Shown here: one piece after another, positions 52,477 to 60,581 of the stretch | How the letters are laid out: each line of letters starts with the position of its first letter | How positions within the stretch are numbered: position 1 is the first letter of the stretch | DNA from: an uncultured Nitrospiraceae bacterium | Lineage (GTDB): Bacteria > Nitrospirota > Thermodesulfovibrionia > Thermodesulfovibrionales > Dissulfurispiraceae | Assembly: GCA_903822005.1 (NCBI GenBank) | Contig: CAIJNL010000018.1 | Location: forward strand, 124,001-188,000 | Length of the DNA: 64,000 bases | Reading direction: 5' to 3' | Notes under the pieces: generated by a model | The model's input: only the letters and a program-made list of their open reading frames with translations | The model's database searches: none | What the model was told of the DNA's origin: nothing | Made by a program: the position numbers and the translations under genes

Positions 52477-53748
52477 TTATGCCGCCTTGACTTCCCCGGG
52501 CTTGCAGCCTAGCTCGAGCGGAACCAGTTTTGGCACTACAAAGATGATAAACACGGCAGCTATCAGGATTGAACATCCACCGATGGTCAGCGCCAGCTGG
52601 AAGCTTCCGGTCAGTTTCACGATGACACCTGTCAGGATAGGTGATATAATGCCCGCAATTGCGCCGATGGCATTAATGACTCCTGTGATAGAGCCGACTA
52701 TTTTGCATGGTATTACTTCGATCATGATGGTCCAGATATGTCCGGCACATGTCGATTCGGCTGAAATTGCAACTACAAGGAAGAATAGAGCTACGCCGAC
52801 ATCGTCGGAATAACCGGTAATGATGATAGTTGATGACAGCAGCTGCAGCCCTACCTGCACGGACTTGCGGGCACGGTTAACGCTCCAGCCTTTTCTGATA
52901 AGATAGTCCGAAAACCAGCCGATACAGGGCTGCGCAAATGCGGCAACGGCAAAGGCCAATGACGTGTAGAAACCCATCATAATGGGTGAAAATCCGCGGC
53001 CCATGATCAGGTACGCAGGGACCCATGTCATAAACTGCCACTGCAGAAAATCCTGGGTGAATTTGACTACGATGATGCCGAGAATGGCCCTGTTGGTAAA
53101 GACCTCTTTCCACGGGACCTTGGTTTTCTCAACCTTACTGACGGCCTGCGACTTTTCCCATGCAAGATCTCTGAAGTAGAAATACCAAAGGACGACAAAT
53201 AGCATACTGGCCCCGCCGGTAATGAAAAAAGCGAGTCGCCAGCCCACTGTCGTAATAAGGAGGGCCATAACGATTGGACAGAGCGCGAGCCCAACCCGGT
53301 TGCCTGATGATTGGACGCCGACGGCTGTGCCGCGTTCGTTGCTCGGAAAGTTATTGGCAATGATCTTGCCATTTGCCGGGAATGCAGGGGCTTCACCCGC
53401 ACCCACCCCAAGACGGGCTAATACGAGATGGGTAGCATTCTGCGCAAAGCCGGTAAGCGCGGAGAACATCGACCATATAGCGGCCGACCAGCCGACAACA
53501 GTTTTTGACCCAAACCTGTCAGCAAGATTTCCACCAAGGGCATTGCCAATGACATATGTCCAGAAGAAGGCCGATAGTGCAACCCCCATAGTCGCTGCGT
53601 CGATTGCGAATTCCTTGATGATGAACGGCGCGGCGACTGACAAGGCTGCCCGGTCAAAGGAGTTTATTACAACCCCGGTAAATAGAAGTGCAACAACCAT
53701 CACCCTGTACTTCCCTGTGTTTTCGAGATTCTTGCGCTCTTTTGCCAT
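52477..53748 (-). CDS. MFS transporter, anion:cation symporter (sugar-acid) type
   Basis: A 423-residue carrier with 12 predicted membrane segments. The first helix has VVINSFDRAALSVAAPFI and the MFS motif is GGNLADRFGSKTVVG. GVGAGEAPAFPANGKIIANN and SSGNRVGLALCPIVMALLI are typical of the ACS subfamily (glucarate, galactarate, hexuronate and phthalate carriers). It is the first gene of the operon with GntR, HpaI, GarR-like, Ldh2-like and binding-protein genes. Substrate inferred: a hexarate or similar sugar acid. GGGAGGGG precedes the ATG. Confidence 0.93.
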   Translation of the reverse strand: MAKERKNLENTGKYRVMVVALLFTGVVINSFDRAALSVAAPFIIKEFAIDAATMGVALSAFFWTYVIGNALGGNLADRFGSKTVVGWSAAIWSMFSALTGFAQNATHLVLARLGVGAGEAPAFPANGKIIANNFPSNERGTAVGVQSSGNRVGLALCPIVMALLITTVGWRLAFFITGGASMLFVVLWYFYFRDLAWEKSQAVSKVEKTKVPWKEVFTNRAILGIIVVKFTQDFLQWQFMTWVPAYLIMGRGFSPIMMGFYTSLAFAVAAFAQPCIGWFSDYLIRKGWSVNRARKSVQVGLQLLSSTIIITGYSDDVGVALFFLVVAISAESTCAGHIWTIMIEVIPCKIVGSITGVINAIGAIAGIISPILTGVIVKLTGSFQLALTIGGCSILIAAVFIIFVVPKLVPLELGCKPGEVKAA

Positions 53749-54151
53749 GTCTATGCCCCTCCCTGGTCGGCATTAATAGAATATGCTGCTCTTTAAAGAA
53801 GACTGCCTGCATTTATGTTGGTATCAGCTGCATTACAAATAGGGTACTGGAAACATTCTTAATATGTAATATATTACATATTAAGAATGTTTCTGTCAAT
53901 TGAGATTTAATCTCTATTAATCAGCGAGTTCTCTTCAAATGCTGCCCTGCTGTCAGCGACAATTTATACAGCAGAGGCCTAAACCGTGGGGGGGGGTGAG
54001 AAACTGCTAACGGATTTATTTCGAATACTTTCTGGAAACAAACGGGAGAGGATACTTTGTTCGCAGGTGCCGTTTATTTTGCAATATCCGATATTGCCAG
54101 ATGATCACCAGGCTGGCCTATTGATCCGAAATAGACCAGCCCGGCGCAGGG
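53749..54151. other. Intergenic region upstream of the MFS operon
   Basis: No gene is seen. It holds the 44-bp palindrome (53850-53893), a G9 tract at about 53989, a GCAATATCCGATATTGC hairpin at 54081-54097 and an imperfect GGCTGG..CCAGCC hairpin at 54111-54141 just past the small basic gene. Confidence 0.5.
53850..53893. promoter_or_regulatory. Perfect 44-bp palindrome upstream of the MFS operon
   Basis: The centre is ATGTAATATATTACAT and the arms extend to GAAACATTCTTAAT and its complement with no mismatch. It lies 102-145 bases before the MFS start. The T-G-T-A-n-T-A-C-A type core suits a dimeric GntR/FCD regulator. A binding role is inferred. Confidence 0.6.
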
Positions 54152-54274
54152 TTAAGCCGGCATCAGGAAGGATTTACCGTCAGCCTTGTCTTTTTTTGCG
54201 TGCCTTTTTTCTTTCAGTGTGTGCTGGGGCTTTTTCTTTGCATTCGGCTTTTGCTTATTTTTTTCTTTGCTCAT
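54152..54274 (-). CDS. Small Lys-rich protein (40 residues)
   Basis: A short gene: MSKEKNKQKPNAKKKPQHTL then KEKRHAKKDKADGKSFLMPA. About 14 of 40 residues are Lys and there is no hydrophobic segment. A perfect AAAGGAGG lies eight bases before the ATG, which is the main reason to believe it. Such highly basic proteins may bind nucleic acid or ribosomes; the function is unknown. Confidence 0.65.
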   Translation of the reverse strand: MSKEKNKQKPNAKKKPQHTLKEKRHAKKDKADGKSFLMPA

Positions 54275-54359
54275 GGGGTCCTCCTTTATAAGACCTACTC
54301 TAATTGTACCGCATTTTTCAGAATATTCTTAATTTTGAGGACAAAATTTGTTAATTACT

Positions 54360-54722
54360 TTATTTAGGCCTGTAAGGACAGGACGAGGTGTGCCCGCTGC
54401 CGCACTTCCTGTTGCAGCCTGCACAGACACATTGCGGTTCCGAAATGTTTCCTGCGTACAGAACCGGTATCCCTGTTGTCATCATGGTAGCCTTGTTTAA
54501 ATCGATACTATATAAGTTTGTTTCCGCAGGTTTCTTTAAGGCCGGATCATATGCAACATGGCCGGCAGAGCACCCGTCATTATCATGGTGCTGGTGGGTT
54601 GCAACGCTTTCTGCGGCCTGTCTTGAATCAATGGCGTCTGCCGCATAGGACAAGCCTGCCATACAGACCATGACGGCAAGAGCAACGAGAATCAGAACTT
54701 TCATTCCTGACACCTTTTTCAC
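54360..54722 (-). CDS. Secreted Cys/His-rich small protein
   Basis: About 120 residues with a signal peptide (MKVLILVALAVMVCMAGLSY, then AADA). The mature part has HQHHDNDGCSAGH and a C-terminal cluster CVCAGCNRKCGSGHTSSC, which suggests metal binding in the periplasm. The GTG start at 54722 is chosen because GGAGG lies five bases upstream; an ATG four codons earlier overlaps that GGAGG, and an internal ATG at 54704 is also possible. The family is not recognised. Confidence 0.6.
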   Translation of the reverse strand: MKKVSGMKVLILVALAVMVCMAGLSYAADAIDSRQAAESVATHQHHDNDGCSAGHVAYDPALKKPAETNLYSIDLNKATMMTTGIPVLYAGNISEPQCVCAGCNRKCGSGHTSSCPYRPK

Positions 54723-54861
54723 CTTTTCCTCCATTTTGCGAATTTATTAGATCCACTTATAAGACAATAGTTTTCAGAGAAAAGTTCCCTCTCTGACGCG
54801 TAGTATATGCTAACATCTGTGATTTACACCATTAGTATTGTCCTGACAGGCAAGAATAGAA

Positions 54862-55689
54862 TTATTGAGGGTAATTGCTCAGGTGCTCGAATCTGAAATT
54901 GCCGCTGGCAATTAGCTTCTCTATGAGCTCTTTGAGCTTGGACTCTTCCCAGCTGGTCATAAACATCTCGTCATGACAGAGTATAACAATATGATTTTCT
55001 GTGACCGTTTTCTTCTTTGCAAACATCGTATCTATCAGATATACCATGTCCTCAACCGTCTGAACCGGCACCGCGGTTATGCGATCATGCCTCCACTCCA
55101 GGTCCCAGCCAAAAACAGTATAACCTTTACTGTATAGGAGGTCGGCCGTCTTGGAGCCGCTTTTGACATCATCGATAGACCTGTTCTTCAAACGCCACAT
55201 GTTCCTGCCGGGCAATCTCGCAAGCTTATTTTTAAGCTTTAGAATGTCGGCATTATATAAAAAATCATCATAAGCCAGCTCGGGTTTGGAATAAAAGAGG
55301 CTGTAGCTGTCATGGGCGTGGCTGTAGCTGTGGTTACCGATTTCTATATAGGGATTTTTTGTGTAGAGTTCGAAATAGCCTCTCATCCTGGGTCCGGCCT
55401 TAAGGTGAGAACCTACCACAAAGACATTTATCTTTATCTTTTCGAGCTCAACTGCTTCAGAAACATCGTTGCTTCCCTTTAAGGGCCCGTCGTCAAACGT
55501 CAGATAAATAAATTTTGGGGCGCTATCAGCCTTACCTTTTATAGTGTTGCTGACTGCGACATCGTCTGCCCATGATATCGACGCAAATGGAATTAACAGG
55601 CATATTGCCAGAAATATGCCTGTATTCTTTATTTTGGCATTGTTGATCGCGATTCCCATCTTCATCCAGCCACCAAGCTGTCTAATCAA
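54862..55689 (-). CDS. Secreted polysaccharide deacetylase-family protein
   Basis: A 275-residue protein with an N-terminal signal/anchor (TGIFLAICLLIPFASISWA). The NodB homology domain motifs are motif 1 IYLTFDDGPLKGS (catalytic Asp pair), motif 2 GNHSYSHAH (metal His), a middle LPGRNMWR (R-x-P-like), YTVFGWDLEW and the C-terminal HIVILCHDE. It should remove N-acetyl groups from a surface or peptidoglycan polysaccharide. The start is a TTG with GGAGG six bases upstream; an ATG at 55665 is an alternative. It is 23 bases downstream of the aconitase gene. Confidence 0.88.
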   Translation of the reverse strand: MIRQLGGWMKMGIAINNAKIKNTGIFLAICLLIPFASISWADDVAVSNTIKGKADSAPKFIYLTFDDGPLKGSNDVSEAVELEKIKINVFVVGSHLKAGPRMRGYFELYTKNPYIEIGNHSYSHAHDSYSLFYSKPELAYDDFLYNADILKLKNKLARLPGRNMWRLKNRSIDDVKSGSKTADLLYSKGYTVFGWDLEWRHDRITAVPVQTVEDMVYLIDTMFAKKKTVTENHIVILCHDEMFMTSWEESKLKELIEKLIASGNFRFEHLSNYPQ

Positions 55690-55712
55690 TTGCAGCCTCC
55701 ATCAATCCACGG

Positions 55713-57803
55713 TCACACCTTTATCGTTTCTTTGATGTAGTTAAGCAGTCCTCCGCGACGCACAATGTTCCGCTGGCGCTCTGTCAGATCCAGCTTGAGG
55801 CTGTACACTGTTCCCTTGGAAATATTGCGAACGGCAAGTGTCTTGGCCCCCTTCTCCAGCATTCCTGCAATGTTGTCGATTGCAAGCTCATCACCTTCCT
55901 CGATATTTTCATAGTCGGAAGTCTTTGTGAATTGAAGCGGAACGATGCCGAAATTGATTAAGTTCGCCATATGGATTCGTTCAATGGTATGGGCCATAAC
56001 CGCCCTTACGCCCAGATACATCGGGCAGAGCGCGGCATGCTCGCGTGACGAACCCTGGCCATAGCTCAGGCCGGCAACAATGACCGAGGCAACGCCCTCC
56101 TTCTTGTTTGCCTTGCATAGTTCTACGAATTTGGGGCTTACATCACGGAATACATATTCAGCATACTTCGGAATGTTAGAACGATATTTATTGATTGATC
56201 CGCCAGGCGTGATGTGGTCTGTGGTGATCTTGTCCCCCACTTTCACAGCCACTTTTGCCTTCAAACTGGAAGGCATCGGTGTATTGATCGGAGGCGCTCC
56301 AATATTCGGACCTCTCACAATTTTGGCTTTACCTGTCGGCTTGATGATCATGCTGTCGTCAACAGGAAATTTGTCCGGCATCTGCACCTTCGGGAAAGCG
56401 AGGCCGAGTTTTCCCGGATCTGTCAGCTTGCCAGTCAAGGCTGTTGCCACGGCAGTTTCAGGGCTAACCAGGTAGGACTTTGAATCGAGTGTTGCAGTAC
56501 GTCCGGTAAAATTTCGGTTGCTGGTCCTGACCGTAATACCGCCTGATTGAGGCGCCTGTCCCGATCCATTGCAAAAACTGCAGCCCGACTCCAGAATACG
56601 GGCACCGGCATTTACCAGGTCGGCCAAAGCGCCATTGGAAGCAATCGCCGTCAATACCTGCCGGCTTCCCGGCGCAATGCCAAAACTGACCGATGGGTGA
56701 ATCTTGCGGCCTTTCAGCATGCCGGCAACCACCATGAGGTCGCGATAGGATGAGTTGGTGCAGCTGCCTATCAATACCTGGTCTACTTTGATTTCTCCTG
56801 CCTGCGTCACATTCTTTACATTGTCCGGCGAATGCGGAAACGCCACGGCAGGTTCGAGTGCGGAGAGGTTGATATTGATTACACGATCATACGGCGCATC
56901 GGCGTCAGGCTTAAGCTCTACCCACTGGTCTTCACGCTCCTGCGCTTTTAGAAACTGTCTGACCACATCATCGCTCGGGAAAATCGAGGTCGTTACCCCG
57001 GCTTCCGCCCCCATATTCGCAATCGAGAGCCGTTCAGGCACCGTCAGATACGGAAGGCCCGTTCCACCGTATTCAATGGCCCAGCCAACATTTCCCTTGG
57101 TACTAAGCTGCCGAAGCACTTCCAGGATAACATCCTTGGCCGACGCCCAGCCGCTGAGAGTCCCGTTCAGGTTTATACGCATCACTTTCGGATAGGTCAT
57201 ATAGAACAGACCTCCGCCCATAGCGGCCGCAATATCCAGACCGCCTGCGCCCATTGAGAGCATTCCCACAGAACCGGACGACGGGGTGTGGCTGTCGCCT
57301 CCGACCAGGACCCAGCCCGGCCTTGCAAAACGGTCTACATGCACCTGATGACAGATTCCGTTTCCTGCTTTTGAATACAGGATGCCGTATTTATCTGCCA
57401 CCGACTCCAGATAACGATGATCATCCGGATTTTCAAATCCGTCCTGGAGCAGATTATGGTCGACATACGATACTGAAAGCTTTGTCCGCACACTAGGGAT
57501 CCCCATCGCCTCAAACTGAAGATAGCTCATGACCCCCAATAAGTCGTGCGTCAAAGTATGGTCAACTGTTATGCCGATTTCCGATCCGGGAACCATCTCT
57601 CCTGTCTTGAGATGCGAACCGATGATTTTCTGGTATAGGTTTTTGCCCTTGCCATTTTGTGCCGAATTGTCTTTTTCAGCGGCTGAGCTTTTCCAGGGAA
57701 GGGCGGAGATTACGCCTGCGGCCAGCAGTCCCTTAAGAAATGTTCTCCGTTGAATACCGCTGTCTGATCCTTTATCAGCGCTGCCGTTTTTTTTGCGTTC
57801 CAT
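55713..57803 (-). CDS. Aconitase-family hydratase with a Tat export signal
   Basis: A 696-residue protein. Residues 18-43 are a textbook Tat leader: QRRTFLKGLLAAGVISALPW then KSSAAEK. From about residue 52 the sequence is a complete bacterial aconitase: KGKNLYQKIIGSHLKTGEMV, YVDHNLLQDGFEN, GNGICHQVHVDRF, GGDSHTPSSGS, cluster cysteines in GSCTNSS and CSFCNGSG, SNRNFTGR, the hinge region and the active-site YGQGSSREHAALCP. All key residues appear present, so it should be active with a [4Fe-4S] cluster. AAAGGAGC precedes the ATG. Aconitases are normally cytoplasmic; export is exceptional. The precise substrate (citrate or another tricarboxylate) is not proven. Confidence 0.9.
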   Translation of the reverse strand: MERKKNGSADKGSDSGIQRRTFLKGLLAAGVISALPWKSSAAEKDNSAQNGKGKNLYQKIIGSHLKTGEMVPGSEIGITVDHTLTHDLLGVMSYLQFEAMGIPSVRTKLSVSYVDHNLLQDGFENPDDHRYLESVADKYGILYSKAGNGICHQVHVDRFARPGWVLVGGDSHTPSSGSVGMLSMGAGGLDIAAAMGGGLFYMTYPKVMRINLNGTLSGWASAKDVILEVLRQLSTKGNVGWAIEYGGTGLPYLTVPERLSIANMGAEAGVTTSIFPSDDVVRQFLKAQEREDQWVELKPDADAPYDRVININLSALEPAVAFPHSPDNVKNVTQAGEIKVDQVLIGSCTNSSYRDLMVVAGMLKGRKIHPSVSFGIAPGSRQVLTAIASNGALADLVNAGARILESGCSFCNGSGQAPQSGGITVRTSNRNFTGRTATLDSKSYLVSPETAVATALTGKLTDPGKLGLAFPKVQMPDKFPVDDSMIIKPTGKAKIVRGPNIGAPPINTPMPSSLKAKVAVKVGDKITTDHITPGGSINKYRSNIPKYAEYVFRDVSPKFVELCKANKKEGVASVIVAGLSYGQGSSREHAALCPMYLGVRAVMAHTIERIHMANLINFGIVPLQFTKTSDYENIEEGDELAIDNIAGMLEKGAKTLAVRNISKGTVYSLKLDLTERQRNIVRRGGLLNYIKETIKV

Positions 57804-58306
57804 AATATCTTGCTCCTTTCATTTCAATAGTTAAATACCTTAAGCTGTTTTCCCCCAACAAATGCCGGGTAGTATACTGGTGATGTGAATGTAAGTATAA
57901 TAAAGTAGAATTTCAGTATTCCCAGCCCTGCAATCCAATCTTATTATATCAGTTTTAATCCTTCCACTCTTTCCCGGTCATCAGCTTCCACGCATTTCTG
58001 AACGCTACCCTTTCCGCAACGTCTTTACGCAGATCATGTGATTGTACCACTCTGCTAATCGTGCCTATGGAACAAAATAGAACCTGTATGTCTGCGTTGT
58101 AATGCCAATTTCGGCCGTTTTACCGGCGGCAAATCGCAGGGGCGGCGCCTGTAACTTCATGCCAAGAATAGATCTCTGTCCGCTGCTCCTCCTTACATTG
58201 ACGTGCAGTATGCAATTCCATATACTACATCCGTAATCCGCTTATATCCTGAAGATATGATTCGCCGGATTGAATATTCTTGAAACATAAAGGAAGGTTA
58301 AGAGAT
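57804..58306. other. Divergent intergenic region, aconitase / enolase-superfamily gene
   Basis: About 500 bases that must hold both promoters. A minus-strand stretch ending at the TAA 57957-57955 reads like the C-terminal end of a protein (SRVVQSHDLRKDVAERVAFR then NAWKLMTGKEWKD) without a start, a possible gene remnant of unknown family. No other feature is recognised. Confidence 0.35.
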
Positions 58307-59575
58307 ATGCCTTTGAAATTTACCAGACGTGAGTTTCTCGGAACGGCAGTTGCTGCTGCCGCTGCTGCCGGCATCGCCGCTTTACCTTCCCGGGTTTTCT
58401 CTCAGGGATCGCCTGCAACCGCCAACCCGGCAAATGCCGGCTTTACAGTTGCGAACCTGGAGGCCTTTGCCTTTCGCGTTCCGATTGCCACGCCCCGCGT
58501 CGCTGTATATGGCAGCCAGGCTTTTCGTTCGGCCATATTTGTGAAGCTAACGGACGCGGACGGCGTGTCGGGCTGGGGCGAATCTTTTGCCAACTGGCCG
58601 CCTTTTGCTGCTGAGCACAGGGCCCGGGTCGTAGACCAGGTCCTAGCGCCCAGGGTAAAGGGCAAGAAATTCCAAAATCCGGCTCAACTTAACCTTACGC
58701 TGACCGAGGGTGTGGCTATACAAAGGATTAAATCTGATGAGCGCGGTCCCTTTGATCAGGCTATTGCCGCGGTCGACCTGGCAGCGTGGGATTTAGTTGC
58801 ACGCCGCCAGCGGATGCCCCTGTTTGAACTCCTGGCAAAACAGTTTGAACCCAGGGCTGAAATGTCGCGCAGCGTTGAGGTTTATGCCAGCGGACTCACT
58901 TCGACGACAATAGACAAGTTTTTGCCCCGGGCCCGCGAACTGGGTATAAATATATTCAAATTAAAAATCGGCTTTGATCCGAAAGATGATTTGAAATCGG
59001 TTTTGCGGCTCAGAAAGGCGACCGGTGACGGGTCTGTGCTCCGCGTGGACGTTGATCAGGTATGGACATTGGAAGAGGCAAAGGTGCGCGTCAAACCGCT
59101 TGAGAACCTGGGGCTTGAGTGGATCGAGGAACCGCTGCGTGCTGACCGTCCCATAAAGGAATGGCTTGAGTTTGCAAGTGTATGCTCTATCCCGATTGCA
59201 GCCGGGGAAAATATCCGTGGTGTTGAGGACTTTCGCACTGCGCTGGCATCTGGTGTGTTTGCGGTTTTGCAGCCGGACATCATTAAATGGGGCGGTTTTA
59301 CAGATGCACTGTTAGTTGCCAAACTGGTCGGGAAAGCCGGCAAGCGGTTTTGTCCTCATTATCTTGGCGGGGGCATCGGGTTGATTGCTACAGCACATTT
59401 ATTGGCTGCAATCGGTTCTCAGGAAGCCATTGAGCTGGATGTAAGTGAGAATCCCCTGAGGGAGATGTTCCTGGAACAGTTGCCCAAGATAAAAAATGGC
59501 CGCATTCAGCTGTCGAGGGAGAGCGGTCTGGGCATTGAACCCGATCTTCGCACGCTCTCTGCATTCAGAATCTGA
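58307..59575 (+). CDS. Enolase-superfamily (mandelate racemase/MLE) enzyme with a Tat signal
   Basis: A 422-residue protein. The Tat leader is TRREFLGTAVAAAAAAGIAA, ending near PSRVFSQG. The mature part is a full enolase-superfamily fold: capping domain (LEAFAFRVPI), KxK catalytic pair in IFKLKIGFD, metal ligands Asp in RVDVDQVW, Glu in IEEPLR and Glu in AAGENIRG, then Asp in LQPDIIKWGG and His in CPHYLGGGIG (His-Asp dyad of the mandelate racemase subgroup). It likely dehydrates or racemises an acid sugar or hydroxyacid in the periplasm. The ATG at 58307 has AAGGAAGG. It is divergent from the Tat-exported aconitase. Confidence 0.92.
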   Translation: MPLKFTRREFLGTAVAAAAAAGIAALPSRVFSQGSPATANPANAGFTVANLEAFAFRVPIATPRVAVYGSQAFRSAIFVKLTDADGVSGWGESFANWPPFAAEHRARVVDQVLAPRVKGKKFQNPAQLNLTLTEGVAIQRIKSDERGPFDQAIAAVDLAAWDLVARRQRMPLFELLAKQFEPRAEMSRSVEVYASGLTSTTIDKFLPRARELGINIFKLKIGFDPKDDLKSVLRLRKATGDGSVLRVDVDQVWTLEEAKVRVKPLENLGLEWIEEPLRADRPIKEWLEFASVCSIPIAAGENIRGVEDFRTALASGVFAVLQPDIIKWGGFTDALLVAKLVGKAGKRFCPHYLGGGIGLIATAHLLAAIGSQEAIELDVSENPLREMFLEQLPKIKNGRIQLSRESGLGIEPDLRTLSAFRI

Positions 59576-59781
59576 ATAGACGGTAAGACACGGATGCTAC
59601 AGCTTTCCATCTGACCTTACATCTCGCCTTATTTTGCGATACTGTCACCACGAACGACAATAGGTTTGTTGAGATGTACTCACAGAACTCAGTAAGCGAA
59701 AACTATCGCTGAACTATGAAGATTAATATCGGCAAGTCGCAATCAATTTGAATTTAACAAAGGGAAAGATCGCATTACAAT

Positions 59782-59952
59782 CTAATTTACTGATGGCCTA
59801 TTCCCTTTCAACATGCCCTTAATTAGCCTTGTAATATAGTGAATATCAAGAAAAATAATTGCAGTAATAAAAGTAGGTATTTGCGGCGGCATCCATGGGA
59901 AAGATAACAAGTAAGCAGCTAAATATATGTACGCAATTTTTATAACAATCAT
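59782..59952 (-). CDS. Tiny membrane protein overlapping the preceding ORF
   Basis: 56 residues: MIVIKIAYIYLAAYLLSFPW, then a second hydrophobic segment (PTFITAIIFLDIHYITRLIK) and a basic tail. Its ATG overlaps the stop of the upstream ORF by one base (TGATG), a coupling arrangement. The junction sits on a run of eight T. One extra T (or a -1 slip) would fuse the two ORFs into one three-helix protein of about 118 residues. Confidence 0.45.
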   Translation of the reverse strand: MIVIKIAYIYLAAYLLSFPWMPPQIPTFITAIIFLDIHYITRLIKGMLKGNRPSVN

Positions 59953-60137
59953 CAAAAAAAACCGTGCTTATTATTGAACCTGTAATATGGATCTTCAATT
60001 AGCGGGTAATAATAACGAGCGTAAAGAAGCACAGCACTATCTGCTATAAAAAAGATCACTGTGCAGAGTAATAGCGCAATTTCAACCCATCCTTGGCCCG
60101 TGTAATCTAGGCCACTATATCTTAATAGTTCTATCAT
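59952..60137 (-). CDS. Small membrane protein
   Basis: 61 residues with one clear membrane helix (WVEIALLLCTVIFFIADSAV) and a Tyr-rich C-terminus (LLYARYYYPLIEDPYYRF). No convincing ribosome binding site is seen. Credibility comes from its protein-like composition and the overlap with the next membrane ORF. Confidence 0.4.
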   Translation of the reverse strand: MIELLRYSGLDYTGQGWVEIALLLCTVIFFIADSAVLLYARYYYPLIEDPYYRFNNKHGFF

Positions 60138-60581
60138 TTTTCATATCTATGAACAGCGTAATTTTGCATACATCAATTATCGAAATGCTTAAATTCAGTT
60201 TCACCAATTGTTCGTTGCAATAATTACAATTATATCAGATATTAATTCAGCCTGTGACAAGAAATTAACAAGTGTACAAATTTAACCGATTATTTTAGAA
60301 ATCAGCAGATTTGCCCTGCCATAGCCGATGTAGGTTTTCAGTAGACATTTTGATCCGTTGCGGAACGTTATCCGCATCAGACGCTCACAGGAGTGTTGAT
60401 CTGAAACAAACATTCTAATAATGCTGAGTACAAGTTGAAATGATATCAAATTCTGTTCCGTGGAAGTACATGACAGACCGTCTTTTTTTAACATAGCGGT
60501 ATTTACTATGCTTTTTCTGATAGTATTGATATTGCTTTCTGACCTTGCTAAAGTCATCCTGAAAAGAGGAGGAAGTTATTT
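60138..60581. other. Intergenic region of 444 bases
   Basis: AT-rich spacer between the small membrane ORFs and the aldo/keto reductase. An open frame on the minus strand (60282-60557) lacks a ribosome binding site and recognisable content, so I do not call it. The promoter of the reductase should lie near 60480-60560. Confidence 0.4.

Noticed and set aside
60282..60557. 91-codon minus-strand reading frame
   Set aside because: No ribosome binding site, no recognisable domain, and it covers the promoter region of the aldo/keto reductase.
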